This document shows, one piece after another, positions 17,816 through 25,515 of a stretch of DNA of 64,000 bases. Source of the DNA: Paracoccus cavernae (GTDB lineage: Bacteria > Pseudomonadota > Alphaproteobacteria > Rhodobacterales > Rhodobacteraceae); NCBI GenBank assembly GCA_030410095.1, contig JAUFRC010000001.1:1872501-1936500 (forward strand), given 5' to 3'. Position 1 is the stretch's first letter, and each line of letters begins with the position of its first letter. Made by a program: the position numbers and the translations under genes. A model generated the notes under the pieces. That model had not been told where the DNA came from. It did not search any database and was given only the letters and a program-made list of their open reading frames with translations.

Positions 17816-18587
17816 GGCAAGCTGATCCCGTATTTGTCGGCGAGGTAGGTGCGCGCAGCCGAAATGGCGGCAGGCGAACCGGCCCCGAGGGTTACTCCGA
17901 GGACATCGCCCATCTGACCGTTGAACGGAACCGTGTTGGCGTTGCCTTGTCCGATCAGCTGCACGTAGAAATTCGACCACGGCAACGGGTCCGTCGAGGT
18001 GCTTTGTAGAACCCCGTTGAGAAAAAACCTCGTTTCGGCAACCGTGGTATCCAGCTCCATGAGCATCAAGCCGGATGCAGGGAAGCGAGCGCGAGGACCA
18101 AGGGAGCTTACCAGACCTGCGCCGGTGGTGTTCGACCACAGCTGAACGAAGTTGGCAAAGTCTGCCTGTCGGGCAGCTACCCGCACCTCGTAGCCGGTAG
18201 CTCCGAAGAACTTGGTCGAGGACACGAGGTAGTCGACGGTGCAAACCCACATCATCCGCACCCCGACAATATCAGCGCGGTTATCAATCCGGGGGTGCCC
18301 GTGCTGGAAGACAGCGCAACAGTGCCATTCGTTGCTACGAGCGGAGCGCCTGTAACCGGGGCATCAAAGAAAGCACCACCGCCGCCGCGATTAATCAGCT
18401 TGGTGATGGCGGAAGAGGTGCCCTCAATATGTTCGGTATCGAAGTGGACAGCGATTTGTCCCGGACCTACGCCATAGAAATCGGTCAATGGATGCCTGCG
18501 CCACGAGAATCCTGCGCCCTTGAGTGCGGCCAGCTCTCCCATGCCACCCTTGATCCGCCTTGCCTTGGTCAGATCGAGCTTAGGCAT
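17812..18587 (-). CDS. Phage tail-fibre/receptor-binding-type protein with LamG-like domain
   Basis: The product is about 258 aa after restoring one G near 18263 (a run of four). The N-terminus is MPKLDLTKARRIKGGMGELA. The C-terminal 150 residues look like a concanavalin/LamG-type jelly-roll seen in phage fibres (VQLWSNTTGAGLVSSLGPRA, MLMELDTTVAETRFFLNGVL). They end in AAISAARTYLADKYGISLP, a typical closing segment of such domains. It probably forms part of the adsorption apparatus. Its start overlaps the stop of the collagen-like gene. Confidence 0.6.
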
Positions 18588-18950
18588 AGGTCAGCACCGC
18601 GAGCTCCAGCGGCCCTGGCGTATAGGATGCCCACGCGGCAGGATCGGTAAAGGCCGTGATGGTGGCGCTTGCTCCAGAGTTTCCGGCATCCCCTTTGTCA
18701 CCTTTCAGCCCTTGAATGCCTTGAAGCCCCTGTTCGCCGGTATCGCCGCGCTCCCCTGCAAACCGCGATCACCGGTCAGGCCTCGTTCGCCGCGGTCGCC
18801 TTGCTCGCCCTTGTCGCCGCGCGGGATCGTCAGCACGTCGTTTTCATAGGTGACGTTGCTTCCTGCGGGGCCGGTTGCGAGGGTGACGGCATCGAGGTCG
18901 AGCGCGCCGGACGGCCCGCGAAACCCGATGGTCGTTTTGACGATCTCCAT
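18580..18950 (-). CDS. Phage collagen-like tail-fibre protein
   Basis: The product is about 123 aa after restoring one G near 18753 (cagggga). The middle is a run of Gly-X-Y triplets (RGDKGEQGDRGERGLTGDRG, then QGERGDTGEQGLQGIQGLKG), the collagen-like stalk often found in phage fibres. The N-terminus MEIVKTTIGFRGPSG and C-terminus ASATITAFTDPAAWASYTPG are globular. It starts within the stop codon of the preceding gene (TGATG). Confidence 0.7.
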
Positions 18951-19141
18951 CAGCAGCCTCCTTCAATGTTGAGATAGACCGTGCCGGGCGGCTGCGCCCC
19001 GCGCTGGTCGATGTAATAGACGCTGGCGGGGTAGAGCCGTGGCGGCAGGTCAAGTTCCGCCAGATCGACCTCGAAGCCCTCTGCGACCTGCACGCCCTGC
19101 AAGACGATGCACTGCCCCTGCGCCGCGACCCGCAGCTCCAT
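18950..19141 (-). CDS. Small phage tail-region protein or C-terminal piece of the tail-tip protein
   Basis: Sixty-three residues, MELRVAAQGQCIVLQGVQVA ... QPPGTVYLNIEGGC. It may be a separate small gene. It may also be the end of the preceding tail-tip protein, reached by one lost base near 19145 (AGL-RMELRVAAQ). If the latter holds, the tail-tip protein is only about 190 aa, far shorter than its relatives. Confidence 0.45.
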   Translation of the reverse strand: MELRVAAQGQCIVLQGVQVAEGFEVDLAELDLPPRLYPASVYYIDQRGAQPPGTVYLNIEGGC

Positions 19142-19524
19142 GCGCAGAGACCCGCAAGACCCGGCTGCGGAAGACAGGAAACCTCGATCACCTCAGTGAT
19201 GTAGCGGGAGTTTTTGCCCCAGCTGCCGAGATACTTTCTCTTGCCTGCGGTGACGTAATCGCCCGCGATGAACGACAGCGGCGTGTCGTCGCCCAGCTCG
19301 ATATCGAACTGGACGTTTACCTTGGGCTTTTCGGCCATGGCTTTGCCAAGGACGCCAGCTAAGAGGTTCGCTCCGAAGCCGACGGCCATCTGAACGAGCG
19401 CGCCCATCACCCCGCCAGCGGCGATCGTGCTGCCGACCCAAGCAACAAGCCCAGCCACAGGACCGGCATGCGCAGGCCCGGCGATGCCGATGGCAAGCGC
19501 CGCGAAAAGCAGAATTTTCTTCAT
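19139..19524 (-). pseudogene. Phage tail-tip (host-specificity J-like) protein, N-terminal fragment
   Basis: It begins MKKILLFAALAIGIAGPAHA, then a small-residue region (GVMGALVQMAVGFGANLLAG), then the conserved block FDIELGDDTPLSFIAGDYVT and GKRKYLGSWGKNSRYITEV. That block is typical of the first 120 residues of large tail-tip proteins in Rhodobacterales phages. Soon after LPQPGLAGL the family match stops. Relatives run for several hundred residues, so most of the gene is missing. The loss is too large to be a sequencing error. Confidence 0.55.
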
Positions 19525-19528
19525 GGAT

Positions 19529-19949
19529 TTATCCGACCTTGAAGGCCCGCATCAGATCTTCGCGGGGCCTGCGACCGTGGCCGCTTTCCGTCATGACGAT
19601 CAGGCCGCTTGCGTCGATCACGCAAAGCGCCTCTTTCAACGGCCCGTCGGCCGCGATCACCCCGATATCGCCAATGTCGGCATAGTCGGGATGAACTTCG
19701 GGCAAGAGCGAGGCCACCAGCCCCGACAGCGAGGAATACCCTGCTTTGTGCAGTGCCCTGCGCGCGCCGGAGGGCGTCAGGTAGCGGCAGCATCGAGCAC
19801 GGCGTCAAGGCGCGAGCGCCCGAAGCAAGGCGGGCAGCCTGCGCCTTGGCCTGCTGCCGCGCGATCTCGCAGCTTGCGGTCAAATCCATTTGCGCGGCAG
19901 CGCCATTGCTATCGACAGAGAACACAACCTGATCGACGAGCCTAGCCAT
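19529..19949 (-). pseudogene. Fusion of an unknown tail-gene start with a DUF6950/NlpC-like end
   Basis: The gene begins MARLVDQVVFSVDSNGAAAQ and reads a helical Ala/Gln-rich stretch (EIARQQAKAQAARLASGARA). In the neighbouring frame it ends ARRALHKAGYSSLSGLVASL, DYADIGDIGVIAADG, MTESGHGRRPREDLMRAFKVG. The second part resembles the C-terminal half of DUF6950/NlpC-type tail assembly proteins; its catalytic N-terminal half is absent. The first part could be the start of another tail gene such as a tape measure. I read this as a deletion junction, with low certainty about the first partner. Confidence 0.4.
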
Positions 19950-20515
19950 GCTGCTGACCCTCACCCATTTCTCGACACCGCTGAAGGACCGCAACGCGCT
20001 GCGCCCGCCAGTCCTTATCGACCGGACCAAGCTCGCCCCCACGCGCTAGTCGCGCCTCAATATCCTGCAGTCGCCGGATCGCCGTGCCAGCCCCTCGCGC
20101 AATTTGCTTAGCGTATAGCTGCCGGGCCAGCGCCGAGTCTTGCGGACTTCCGCAAGCAACTCCGGCGCCCAGCCCTCGGCCACAGCCGCCTGCCCGCTCG
20201 CATGCGCGAAGACGGCGCGGATCAGCGGCGAAGCGCTATCCCCGGCGGCTGGATGTCGGCCGCCCATTGCAAGATCTGGTTCGCGATCGGGAAGCGGTCG
20301 CGGTCCTTGCCGCCGGGGCTGGCCGCAGCTTGCTCTTCGAGCGCCATCAGCGACCCAGCCGACATATAGGCAAGGCGCTGGCAAAGGCCTTCGATCATCT
20401 CATCAAACTGGGCCACCGTCAGCGCCGAAGGCTTGGCCAACCCGCGCCGCTTCAGCGGATCGACAAGCATCTGCATGACCCTCTTTTCACCCTGCGCCTG
20501 TTCTTCGCTGTTCAT
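19942..20515 (-). CDS. Phage replication-region protein, function unknown
   Basis: The product is about 191 aa once two lost bases (near 20238 and 20071) are restored. It begins MNSEEQAQGEKRVMQMLVDP and later reads LIRAVFAHASGQAAVAEGWA, TRRWPGSYTLSKLREGLA and RLQDIEARLARGG. It is helical, with no recognised catalytic motif. It begins just beyond the repeat cluster at 20636-20727 and follows the DUF1376-like gene, so a helicase-loader or replication-accessory role is a reasonable guess. The start has an aagggg site. Its stop overlaps the start of the next gene. Confidence 0.5.
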
Positions 20516-20635
20516 CTCTGTCCCCTTTCTCAGACCTTCCGACTTATCCACAGGGGCAGCGGTTCGGCTGCGCCCTAAGAGGTGTCATGTCTGTGTCTAT
20601 GTCGGTGTGATGTGTTGTGCTGTCCTGTAGGGCAA

Positions 20636-20727
20636 TAACAGTTGCGGACCTGTTAACCGCTGAAATCGTAACTGTTATTAACTGTTATCATAACAGCGCC
20701 TAACAGTTGATTTCAGTTATCTAACAG
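20636..20727. repeat. Symmetric TAACAG/CTGTTA repeat cluster, possible phage replication origin
   Basis: Seven copies of TAACAG or its complement CTGTTA fall in 92 bases: 20636 (+), 20650, 20672, 20682 (all complement), then 20691, 20701, 20722 (all +). The centre is a 15-base palindrome, CTGTTATCATAACAG, at 20682-20696. The tract is AT-rich in a GC-rich setting and lies between two replication-type genes. Iteron-type origin or operator cluster are the two obvious readings. Confidence 0.6.
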
Positions 20728-20751
20728 CACGTTAACACCAACCGACACCGA

Positions 20752-21381
20752 TCAGACCTCGCGTCCGGCCATGGCGACGACCTTCGGTCCGCCCATGACG
20801 TCATCCATTGCGACCCGCACGTTCTCGGCCGTGACATAGAGGTCGTTGTCCCTCAGCCAACCGGCGATCTGCTCCACCGCAAATTCGTTCTCGGCGACCT
20901 TGGCATGATGGATCTCGCGCAGCTTCGCGCGCACCCGAGACTTCATCATGGCGAAGGCGGCAACTTCACGCCCGCGCTCGCGACCGCGGCGGCGCGAGAA
21001 CTGATCGCGCGCGATTTCGGCGATCATGGGGTGGCCGAGGCGGGGCGCTGCCCCTTCCGGCGCGTCGTCGATATGGACGGGCCGCCAACCATAGAGCGCA
21101 ACCGCGCGCGCTTCGCGCCACGCATCGACATCCGCGCCGAAGCGCGCGAACTGGGCCAGCTCGATATCGTCATCCGGTAAGGTGCCTGCGGGATCCTGCT
21201 TCATACTGGCCGACCAGAGCAGAAGCGCCGTGCCGATATCTTCACGACGACCTGCGAAGATGGCGGTTGAAACGAACCGCGACGAAAGCAGGCGCTCGGT
21301 ATAGAGCGGCATCCATTCATAGCCAGGTAGCCGGTCGCCGTGGCGCAGCGGGTAAGCCCAGAACTCAGAGGTTTGCGACAT
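20752..21381 (-). CDS. DUF1376 (YdaU-like) phage replication protein
   Basis: The product is about 209 aa, starting MSQTSEFWAYPLRHGDRLPG. The first 90 residues match the DUF1376 pattern found at the start of phage replication initiators: LLSSRFVSTAIFAGRREDIG, LLLWSASMKQDPAGTLPDDD, then FARFGADVDAWREARA. The C-terminal part is basic (QFSRRRGRERGREVAAF) and may contact DNA. The ATG at 21381 has a gggagg site. An upstream ATG at 21462 overlaps the stop of the previous gene (ATGA) and is a plausible alternative. The repeat cluster follows directly downstream. Confidence 0.65.
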   Translation of the reverse strand: MSQTSEFWAYPLRHGDRLPGYEWMPLYTERLLSSRFVSTAIFAGRREDIGTALLLWSASMKQDPAGTLPDDDIELAQFARFGADVDAWREARAVALYGWRPVHIDDAPEGAAPRLGHPMIAEIARDQFSRRRGRERGREVAAFAMMKSRVRAKLREIHHAKVAENEFAVEQIAGWLRDNDLYVTAENVRVAMDDVMGGPKVVAMAGREV

Positions 21382-21458
21382 AGGCGCCCTCCCTTGTGAA
21401 AGCTTCTTTGCGCTAGGGCGCACGAGAATGAGATGAACGGGATATGGGATCGGCATGC

Positions 21459-21824
21459 TCATGCGGCACCTGCCTTCGCAGCACGTGCCGTGCGCGCATC
21501 AGCCGCCATCAGTCGCGACAAGATGCGATCACAGTCACCCGCCCGCAGCCATGCCGTTGCAGTGCAGCGGTGGACACCGAGGGCGGCGGCAAACGCAGTG
21601 ACCGATGGCCAATTGAGACTGCCCATCGAAATCGGACGCGTATGTGCACCCGGCTTCCAGTTGCACACTGCCCCACAGCCGAGTCGGTCAAGATTGCCGT
21701 AGCGATCGAGATGGTGCGCAACCGTCGAGCAAGTGACGCCTGCTGCCCGCGCAACCGCGCGCATGCCGCGATAGCTCTCGCCGCGCCAGAGGTAGACGGC
21801 GGGCTCGGGACCTGGTCGCGTCAT
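21459..21824 (-). CDS. Phage helix-turn-helix protein with two repeated DNA-binding-like units
   Basis: The product is 121 aa, MTRPGPEPAVYLWRGESYRG... It holds two similar helix-turn-helix-like segments: YRGMRAVARAAGVTCSTVAHHL and, later, WPSVTAFAAALGVHRCTATAWL. This suggests a DNA-binding protein built from a duplicated unit. Start 21824 has a gggagg site and overlaps the stop of the methyltransferase gene (ATGA). The role is unknown. Confidence 0.6.
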   Translation of the reverse strand: MTRPGPEPAVYLWRGESYRGMRAVARAAGVTCSTVAHHLDRYGNLDRLGCGAVCNWKPGAHTRPISMGSLNWPSVTAFAAALGVHRCTATAWLRAGDCDRILSRLMAADARTARAAKAGAA

Positions 21825-22357
21825 GCCGCAACCCTCCCGAAGAACCGGGTCGCGACACTGGAATGGGCATCGAAGAGATACCAGCAGCAGTTGTCCTTGC
21901 CGGTCATCTTGGTGTCGGGAAACCATTTCACCCGCCCGACAGAGACGATCTTGCGGAGCAATGGGAAGAATTCTGCCGACTGGCGCGTGTGCACCCAGTC
22001 GGCATCAAACAAGAGCCAGGTCGGGCGCAGCGCCGAGAAATGGCGGATCATCGGGTGCAGCACATCGCGCCGCCATGGCGGGTTGGTGATGATGTAATCG
22101 ACGCCATCGGCCCAAACGGCCAGATCATCGGACAGCGCATCGGCACGCCGCACGTCCCCGTGACGCGGTTCGATATCACCCTCGAAGCGGCAAGACAGAC
22201 CCGCCTCTTCCAGCGCATTCACCAACGCCATGTTGCCGGCGCAAGGCTCGACAAAGCTGTCGCCGAAACCGAGATGGGGAAGAAGCGGCGCGACTGCCTC
22301 GCGCGGAGTCGGATAGAAGTCGCGCGCAATGCGCTCGAAATCGGAACGCTTACCCAT
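21821..22357 (-). CDS. Phage N6-adenine (or cytosine-N4) DNA methyltransferase
   Basis: The intact product is 178 aa. It begins MGKRSDFERIARDFYPTPRE and carries the SAM-binding region FVEPCAGNMALVNALEEAG, with the catalytic NPPW in DYIITNPPWRRDVLHPMIRH. The small size and DFYPTP start are typical of solitary phage methyltransferases with no partner endonuclease. It probably protects phage DNA or controls expression. It lies in the leftward early operon, overlapping both neighbours. Confidence 0.8.
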   Translation of the reverse strand: MGKRSDFERIARDFYPTPREAVAPLLPHLGFGDSFVEPCAGNMALVNALEEAGLSCRFEGDIEPRHGDVRRADALSDDLAVWADGVDYIITNPPWRRDVLHPMIRHFSALRPTWLLFDADWVHTRQSAEFFPLLRKIVSVGRVKWFPDTKMTGKDNCCWYLFDAHSSVATRFFGRVAA

Positions 22358-22595
22358 GATGCGCCCTCTTCATCGGATAGGCCGCGATCACGGTGCCTGC
22401 CGCCTCGCCGCTTTCCCGCAGGTCGGCGTCACGAATACGCCCCACGAGGACTTGGGCAAAGGTTCCACCCTTGCCGAACACGCGGCCAATGTCGGGATAC
22501 TTCTCGCCGCGACACGCAAGCCGCAGAACCGAAAGGTCGCGCTCATCCTTGGCGCGCGCTGCAACATCAGCAGAAACTGCAATGGTCATCGTCAT
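22350..22595 (-). CDS. Small phage protein of the leftward early operon
   Basis: The product is about 81 aa, MTMTIAVSADVAARAKDERD..., with a helix-turn-helix-like centre (VLRLACRGEKYPDIGRVFGK) that suggests a small DNA-binding protein. Starts at 22595 and 22589 are equally possible. Its stop overlaps the methyltransferase start. No family is recognised. Confidence 0.5.
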   Translation of the reverse strand: MTMTIAVSADVAARAKDERDLSVLRLACRGEKYPDIGRVFGKGGTFAQVLVGRIRDADLRESGEAAGTVIAAYPMKRAHHG

Positions 22596-22676
22596 CACCT
22601 GTCTCTTGCGCATTCGCGCTGATTCTAAAAGGCGGGGCGATCGAGCAGCGACCGCCCCGCAGTATCACCGCGCCGC

Positions 22677-22868
22677 CTAGCAGGAGGAGGATGCGGCGGG
22701 TGAAAGGTTGCCCCGACGGTTTTCAACCGCCTCTCGGATGGGCCAGCCGCAGGTTCCGGGGACCGCGTTTATCTCTTCGCCACCAAGGCGGCGCGTCCCC
22801 AGCAAGGTTTCAGCCAGGCACTGCGGCCCCGCATGCAACCCGCCCGGTGGACCCTGAAAACCGGACAT
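22677..22868 (-). CDS. Short phage open reading frame, function unknown
   Basis: Sixty-three residues, MSGFQGPPGGLHAGPQCLAE ... LSPAASSSC. It starts three bases after the stop of the preceding gene (TGAATG) and runs in the same direction, which is the main support. It has no motif I recognise. Confidence 0.4.
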   Translation of the reverse strand: MSGFQGPPGGLHAGPQCLAETLLGTRRLGGEEINAVPGTCGWPIREAVENRRGNLSPAASSSC

Positions 22869-23441
22869 TCACTTGCCCCACATCACAGCGGCATAGTTCG
22901 GTAAGGACTGCGCCGCGAAGTCGACCACATCGCCTGTCGGGGTGCAGAGGCCATCGAACCAGTTGCACGAGGTCTGGAACGTGACCCCGAAATGAACCGC
23001 GCAAAGCTCGCGCGTTCCGAAGTTCGAGATCAGCAGCATCGACCAGCGCCGGCGGAAATCCTCGGGCTCAAGTCGACCGACGGCACCGTGATTGCGGCGC
23101 CGATCCGTGACCGACCGTCCCCTGCCATCAAAGGGATTGAGGCGGGACGTTTGAGCTCGAGGGATGCGATGATGCGAAAGCTCACTTTTAAGAAGAGATT
23201 GTTTCATGGGGCTGCTCTTGGGTTGGGGCCGCAGGTGCGGCGGGGAGGAAATGCAATCACAGATTGGATGCTCCCGCATGTATTCGCGCACCCGATCCAT
23301 GGTGCGGGGCAGGCACTGCCCACCGCGCTCGAGCCTTGCGAAAAGTCGACTATCCGAAACCGCATAGAGACCAAGGGTCACCAAGGATATTCCCCTGGCG
23401 CGAGCGTAATCATGACATTCGTGAACAAAATCGGTGATCAT
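22869..23441 (-). CDS. First gene of the leftward early operon, DNA-binding-like phage protein
   Basis: The product is about 190 aa, MITDFVHECHDYARARGISL... Residues 8-58 (ARARGISLVTLGLYAVSDSR, GGQCLPRTMDRVREYMRE) resemble small lambda-type DNA-binding domains of phages in this family. The C-terminal 70 residues (EDFRRRWSMLLISNFGTREL, GVTFQTSCNWFDG) form a second helix-turn-helix-like unit. It is divergent from the repressor gene across two operators, so it may be a Cro- or activator-type regulator. The start is uncertain (ATG 23441 or TTG 23468). Confidence 0.5.
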   Translation of the reverse strand: MITDFVHECHDYARARGISLVTLGLYAVSDSRLFARLERGGQCLPRTMDRVREYMREHPICDCISSPPHLRPQPKSSPMKQSLLKSELSHHRIPRAQTSRLNPFDGRGRSVTDRRRNHGAVGRLEPEDFRRRWSMLLISNFGTRELCAVHFGVTFQTSCNWFDGLCTPTGDVVDFAAQSLPNYAAVMWGK

Positions 23442-23450
23442 CCACCTATT

Positions 23451-23464
23451 AGGATTTAAATCCG
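23451..23464. promoter_or_regulatory. Repressor operator O1 (leftward promoter)
   Basis: AGGATTTAAATCCG is one of four copies of the dyad AGGAT-N4-ATCCT in this element, with one mismatch in the right half. It lies 10 bases from the start of the leftward operon. Confidence 0.6.
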
Positions 23465-23474
23465 ACAAATGTAA

Positions 23475-23488
23475 AGGACTATTATCCT
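23475..23488. promoter_or_regulatory. Repressor operator O2 (abuts the repressor start codon)
   Basis: AGGACTATTATCCT matches the dyad with one mismatch and touches the repressor ATG at 23489. This fits autorepression. Centre-to-centre distance to O1 is 24 bases. Confidence 0.6.
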
Positions 23489-23952
23489 ATGGTAGGACAA
23501 AATTCCTTGCAGCAAACTGTCCGTATGGAAAGCAAAGACCCATTCCTCGAAGGACTCCGTCAGATTTTCGCCGCACGGCAGGATCTGAAACCTGCAACGA
23601 TTGCTGTCGCTGCGGGCCTCGATAACTCAACTCTGAGAAAGCTGTTGAGCGGCAGCAACTCATCGCCCAGGGTTGAAACAGCAAAGCGCATTGCCGATGC
23701 CGTGGGGTATCCGCTTTCGGACATCATAGCGCTCGGCGAAAGCAACGCCCCCTCCAAGACCATCGAGACGGCTGAAAAGCTATACAGGCTTGACCCTACG
23801 CTATTGGAAGAGGCACTCAAGTACGCACTCTTCCTTCAATCACAGCAGATCGATCTCAGATCAAAGTCACTGATCAGCCGCAGGAGAGCGCAGGAAAGCG
23901 GGTGCTCCTGCGCCCGGACGGCAACAGGATCAGTGAAAGCGTTCAGAAATGA
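23489..23952 (+). CDS. Prophage repressor, XRE-type helix-turn-helix
   Basis: The product is about 154 aa if one lost A near 23862 is restored (LRSK-VTDQPQESAGKRVLL ... RISESVQK). Read without that change it runs to 24091 with an unconvincing basic tail. The DNA-binding domain spans residues 12-65 (IFAARQDLKPATIAVAAGLD, STLRKLLSGSNSSPRVETAK, RIADAVGYPLSDI), a standard XRE fold. The C-terminal part is short and lacks the LexA-type peptidase domain, so induction is unlikely to use RecA-driven self-cleavage. It is flanked by matching operator pairs on both sides. Confidence 0.75.
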
Positions 23953-24152
23953 GTCGAGTTCCCTCAGAGCCTCAGGACTGAGGTTAAGGACCAGCCGCAA
24001 CACTAGTGAACGCTTAGACACGACGCCTCCCAATCGCTTTAGTACCCCCATGGTTGTGCGACGCTTACGGAATGACAAGAACAAAACATGAATTTCAGCC
24101 CTGACGCGCACGACCCGATGAGACTCATGGCGTATTAAAATCCCACCAGAAT

Positions 24153-24166
24153 AGGATTTCAATCCT
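24153..24166. promoter_or_regulatory. Repressor operator O3 (rightward promoter)
   Basis: AGGATTTCAATCCT is a perfect half-site pair of the dyad AGGAT-N4-ATCCT. It lies upstream of the -35-like TTGACT at 24175-24180. Confidence 0.65.
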
Positions 24167-24181
24167 TTTTATGGTTGACTT

Positions 24182-24195
24182 AGGATTTTTATCCT
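24182..24195. promoter_or_regulatory. Repressor operator O4 (rightward promoter spacer)
   Basis: AGGATTTTTATCCT is a perfect half-site pair. It occupies the spacer after a -35-like TTGACT (24175-24180), so bound repressor would block RNA polymerase for the rightward operon starting at 24239. Centre-to-centre distance to O3 is 29 bases. Confidence 0.65.
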
Positions 24196-24238
24196 GCATC
24201 CTTCCCTCCATCCCGAACCATTCGGATGGAGCCCGCCC

Positions 24239-24565
24239 ATGCACATTCCCACCTTTCCCACTGCCCAAGACGCCGAGCCGGTTACCCCCGAACACAAAGG
24301 CAGCGCGATCGACGCGGTTGCGGCCCTGCCCTGCCTCGGCTTCCTGCGCATCGTCCTGAAATCCGGCGCGATCGAGACCCTGCATCACGTCGACGGCGCG
24401 ATCTGCCCCGACCTTTTCAACGCCCTGAAAAGCGGCGACGGCACTTTCGTGGTGCCCTATGGCAAGCGCCGGTCGCAAATGGGTTTCATCGACATCGCCA
24501 GCGTCGCGTTCATTTCGCACGACCTGTATGACGACGCCGCGCAGGCAGAAGGCGGTGCCGCATGA
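24239..24565 (+). CDS. First gene of the rightward early operon, unknown phage protein
   Basis: The product is 108 aa, MHIPTFPTAQDAEPVTPEHK..., with a compact beta-rich look (LGFLRIVLKSGAIETLHHVD, GTFVVPYGKRRSQMGFIDIA). No family is recognised. It is controlled by the operator-overlapped promoter at 24175. Its stop overlaps the next start (ATGA). Confidence 0.55.
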   Translation: MHIPTFPTAQDAEPVTPEHKGSAIDAVAALPCLGFLRIVLKSGAIETLHHVDGAICPDLFNALKSGDGTFVVPYGKRRSQMGFIDIASVAFISHDLYDDAAQAEGGAA

Positions 24566-24813
24566 GCACCGCTCTCGCGCAACCCGCAAAAGCCGCGGCC
24601 GCCCCATCCCCTCAGTTTCGCGACGCGGTCTCTGGCGCGTTGCGCGCTGTCGCGATCGGTGCCGCCGTGATCGCAGCCGTCATCATCGCCGCCGCAGTGT
24701 GGCGCATCACCTGCAGCGCGATCACTTCCGAGAGCATCCGCGCATTCGCAGCACCGACCACGCTGGAAAGCCAGTCCCGCTCTATCGAGCAGCTGGTCGA
24801 GGGCGCGCGATGA
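24562..24813 (+). CDS. Small single-pass membrane protein of the rightward early operon
   Basis: The product is 83 aa, MSTALAQPAKAAAAPSPQFR..., with one strong membrane helix (ALRAVAIGAAVIAAVIIAAA) and a short charged C-terminus. It overlaps both neighbours by ATGA junctions, so translation is coupled. A superinfection-exclusion role is conceivable for an early phage membrane protein, but nothing proves it. Confidence 0.5.
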   Translation: MSTALAQPAKAAAAPSPQFRDAVSGALRAVAIGAAVIAAVIIAAAVWRITCSAITSESIRAFAAPTTLESQSRSIEQLVEGAR

Positions 24814-25031
24814 AGTCTGCTCTCTTCACGCTCATTCGCCCTCAGGCCTCGAACCGCGCCCTGATGCTCACCGAAGCGGAATTCGCGCGGTTCTTCGACA
24901 ATCGAGATCCACGCGGTTGGTCCAAGCCCGTCACGCTGTTCGCAGCGGATCGCCCCGAGCCTCTGAACGCCGAGGTTCAGGCCATGCTTGGCCACCCGCA
25001 ACGCATCTGCCGCGCTCCCGCGTCAAACTGA
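24810..25031 (+). CDS. Unknown small phage protein of the rightward early operon
   Basis: The product is 73 aa, MKSALFTLIRPQASNRALML..., with a central TEAEFARFFDNRDPRGW segment. It starts inside the stop of the preceding gene. No family is recognised. Confidence 0.5.
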   Translation: MKSALFTLIRPQASNRALMLTEAEFARFFDNRDPRGWSKPVTLFAADRPEPLNAEVQAMLGHPQRICRAPASN

Positions 25032-25190
25032 GCGCGGCAGAGCCGCCGGAGTGGCAGCCTCCGGCGGCGCAAAGATCCGCTGCGCGATCCTCCTTCAGAG
25101 CAGCGGGCAGCCCCCGAGGATGGGTGGCCTCGGGGGCACCCTCCCAGATCCGCGTCCGGCGGCACCGGACATTCCCGAAAGGCTTTCAAC

Positions 25191-25445
25191 ATGAGCACAA
25201 TCGACAGCACCTCCGATCAGCGCACCGCCAACAATGCCGTGCGCCACGCCTACCGCACCCTCTCGGAGGCCGAGAAGGCACAGATGCAGCAGGTCAAGGA
25301 CATGGGCGCCGCCCTCATTGCCAAGCTGCACGAGATCGGCGGGACCGATCCGTCGGGAGACCGCTTGGCCTCGCGCGATCTTTCTCTGGCCAACACCCAC
25401 ATCGAGGACGCCGTGATGCGTGCCGTGCGCCACATCACCGCCTGA
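25191..25445 (+). CDS. Probable Acb2/Tad1-like cyclic-nucleotide sponge (anti-CBASS/anti-Thoeris)
   Basis: The product is 84 aa, MSTIDSTSDQRTANNAVRHA... The pattern AYRTLSEAEKAQMQQVKDMG then ASRDLSLANTHIEDAVMRAV-RHITA is two helices, with a conserved YR-L-E near the start and a basic VMRAVRH near the end. It resembles the small helical-hairpin family (formerly DUF7681) that includes the phage proteins Acb2 and Tad1, which sequester cyclic-nucleotide signals of host immunity. The resemblance is by eye only. It sits in an early operon of small genes, the usual place for counter-defence, about 160 bases after the previous gene and with its own ribosome site. Confidence 0.5.
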   Translation: MSTIDSTSDQRTANNAVRHAYRTLSEAEKAQMQQVKDMGAALIAKLHEIGGTDPSGDRLASRDLSLANTHIEDAVMRAVRHITA

Positions 25446-25515
25446 CGCTCCGGTGACCGGCCCCGCACGGGCCGGCATCCCTCCACCTTTCACAACCTGA
25501 ACAGAGGCAACCGCC

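Noticed and set aside
18705..18950. A host collagen-like surface protein
   Set aside because: It lies within the phage fibre genes, overlapping both neighbours, so it is a phage fibre stalk.
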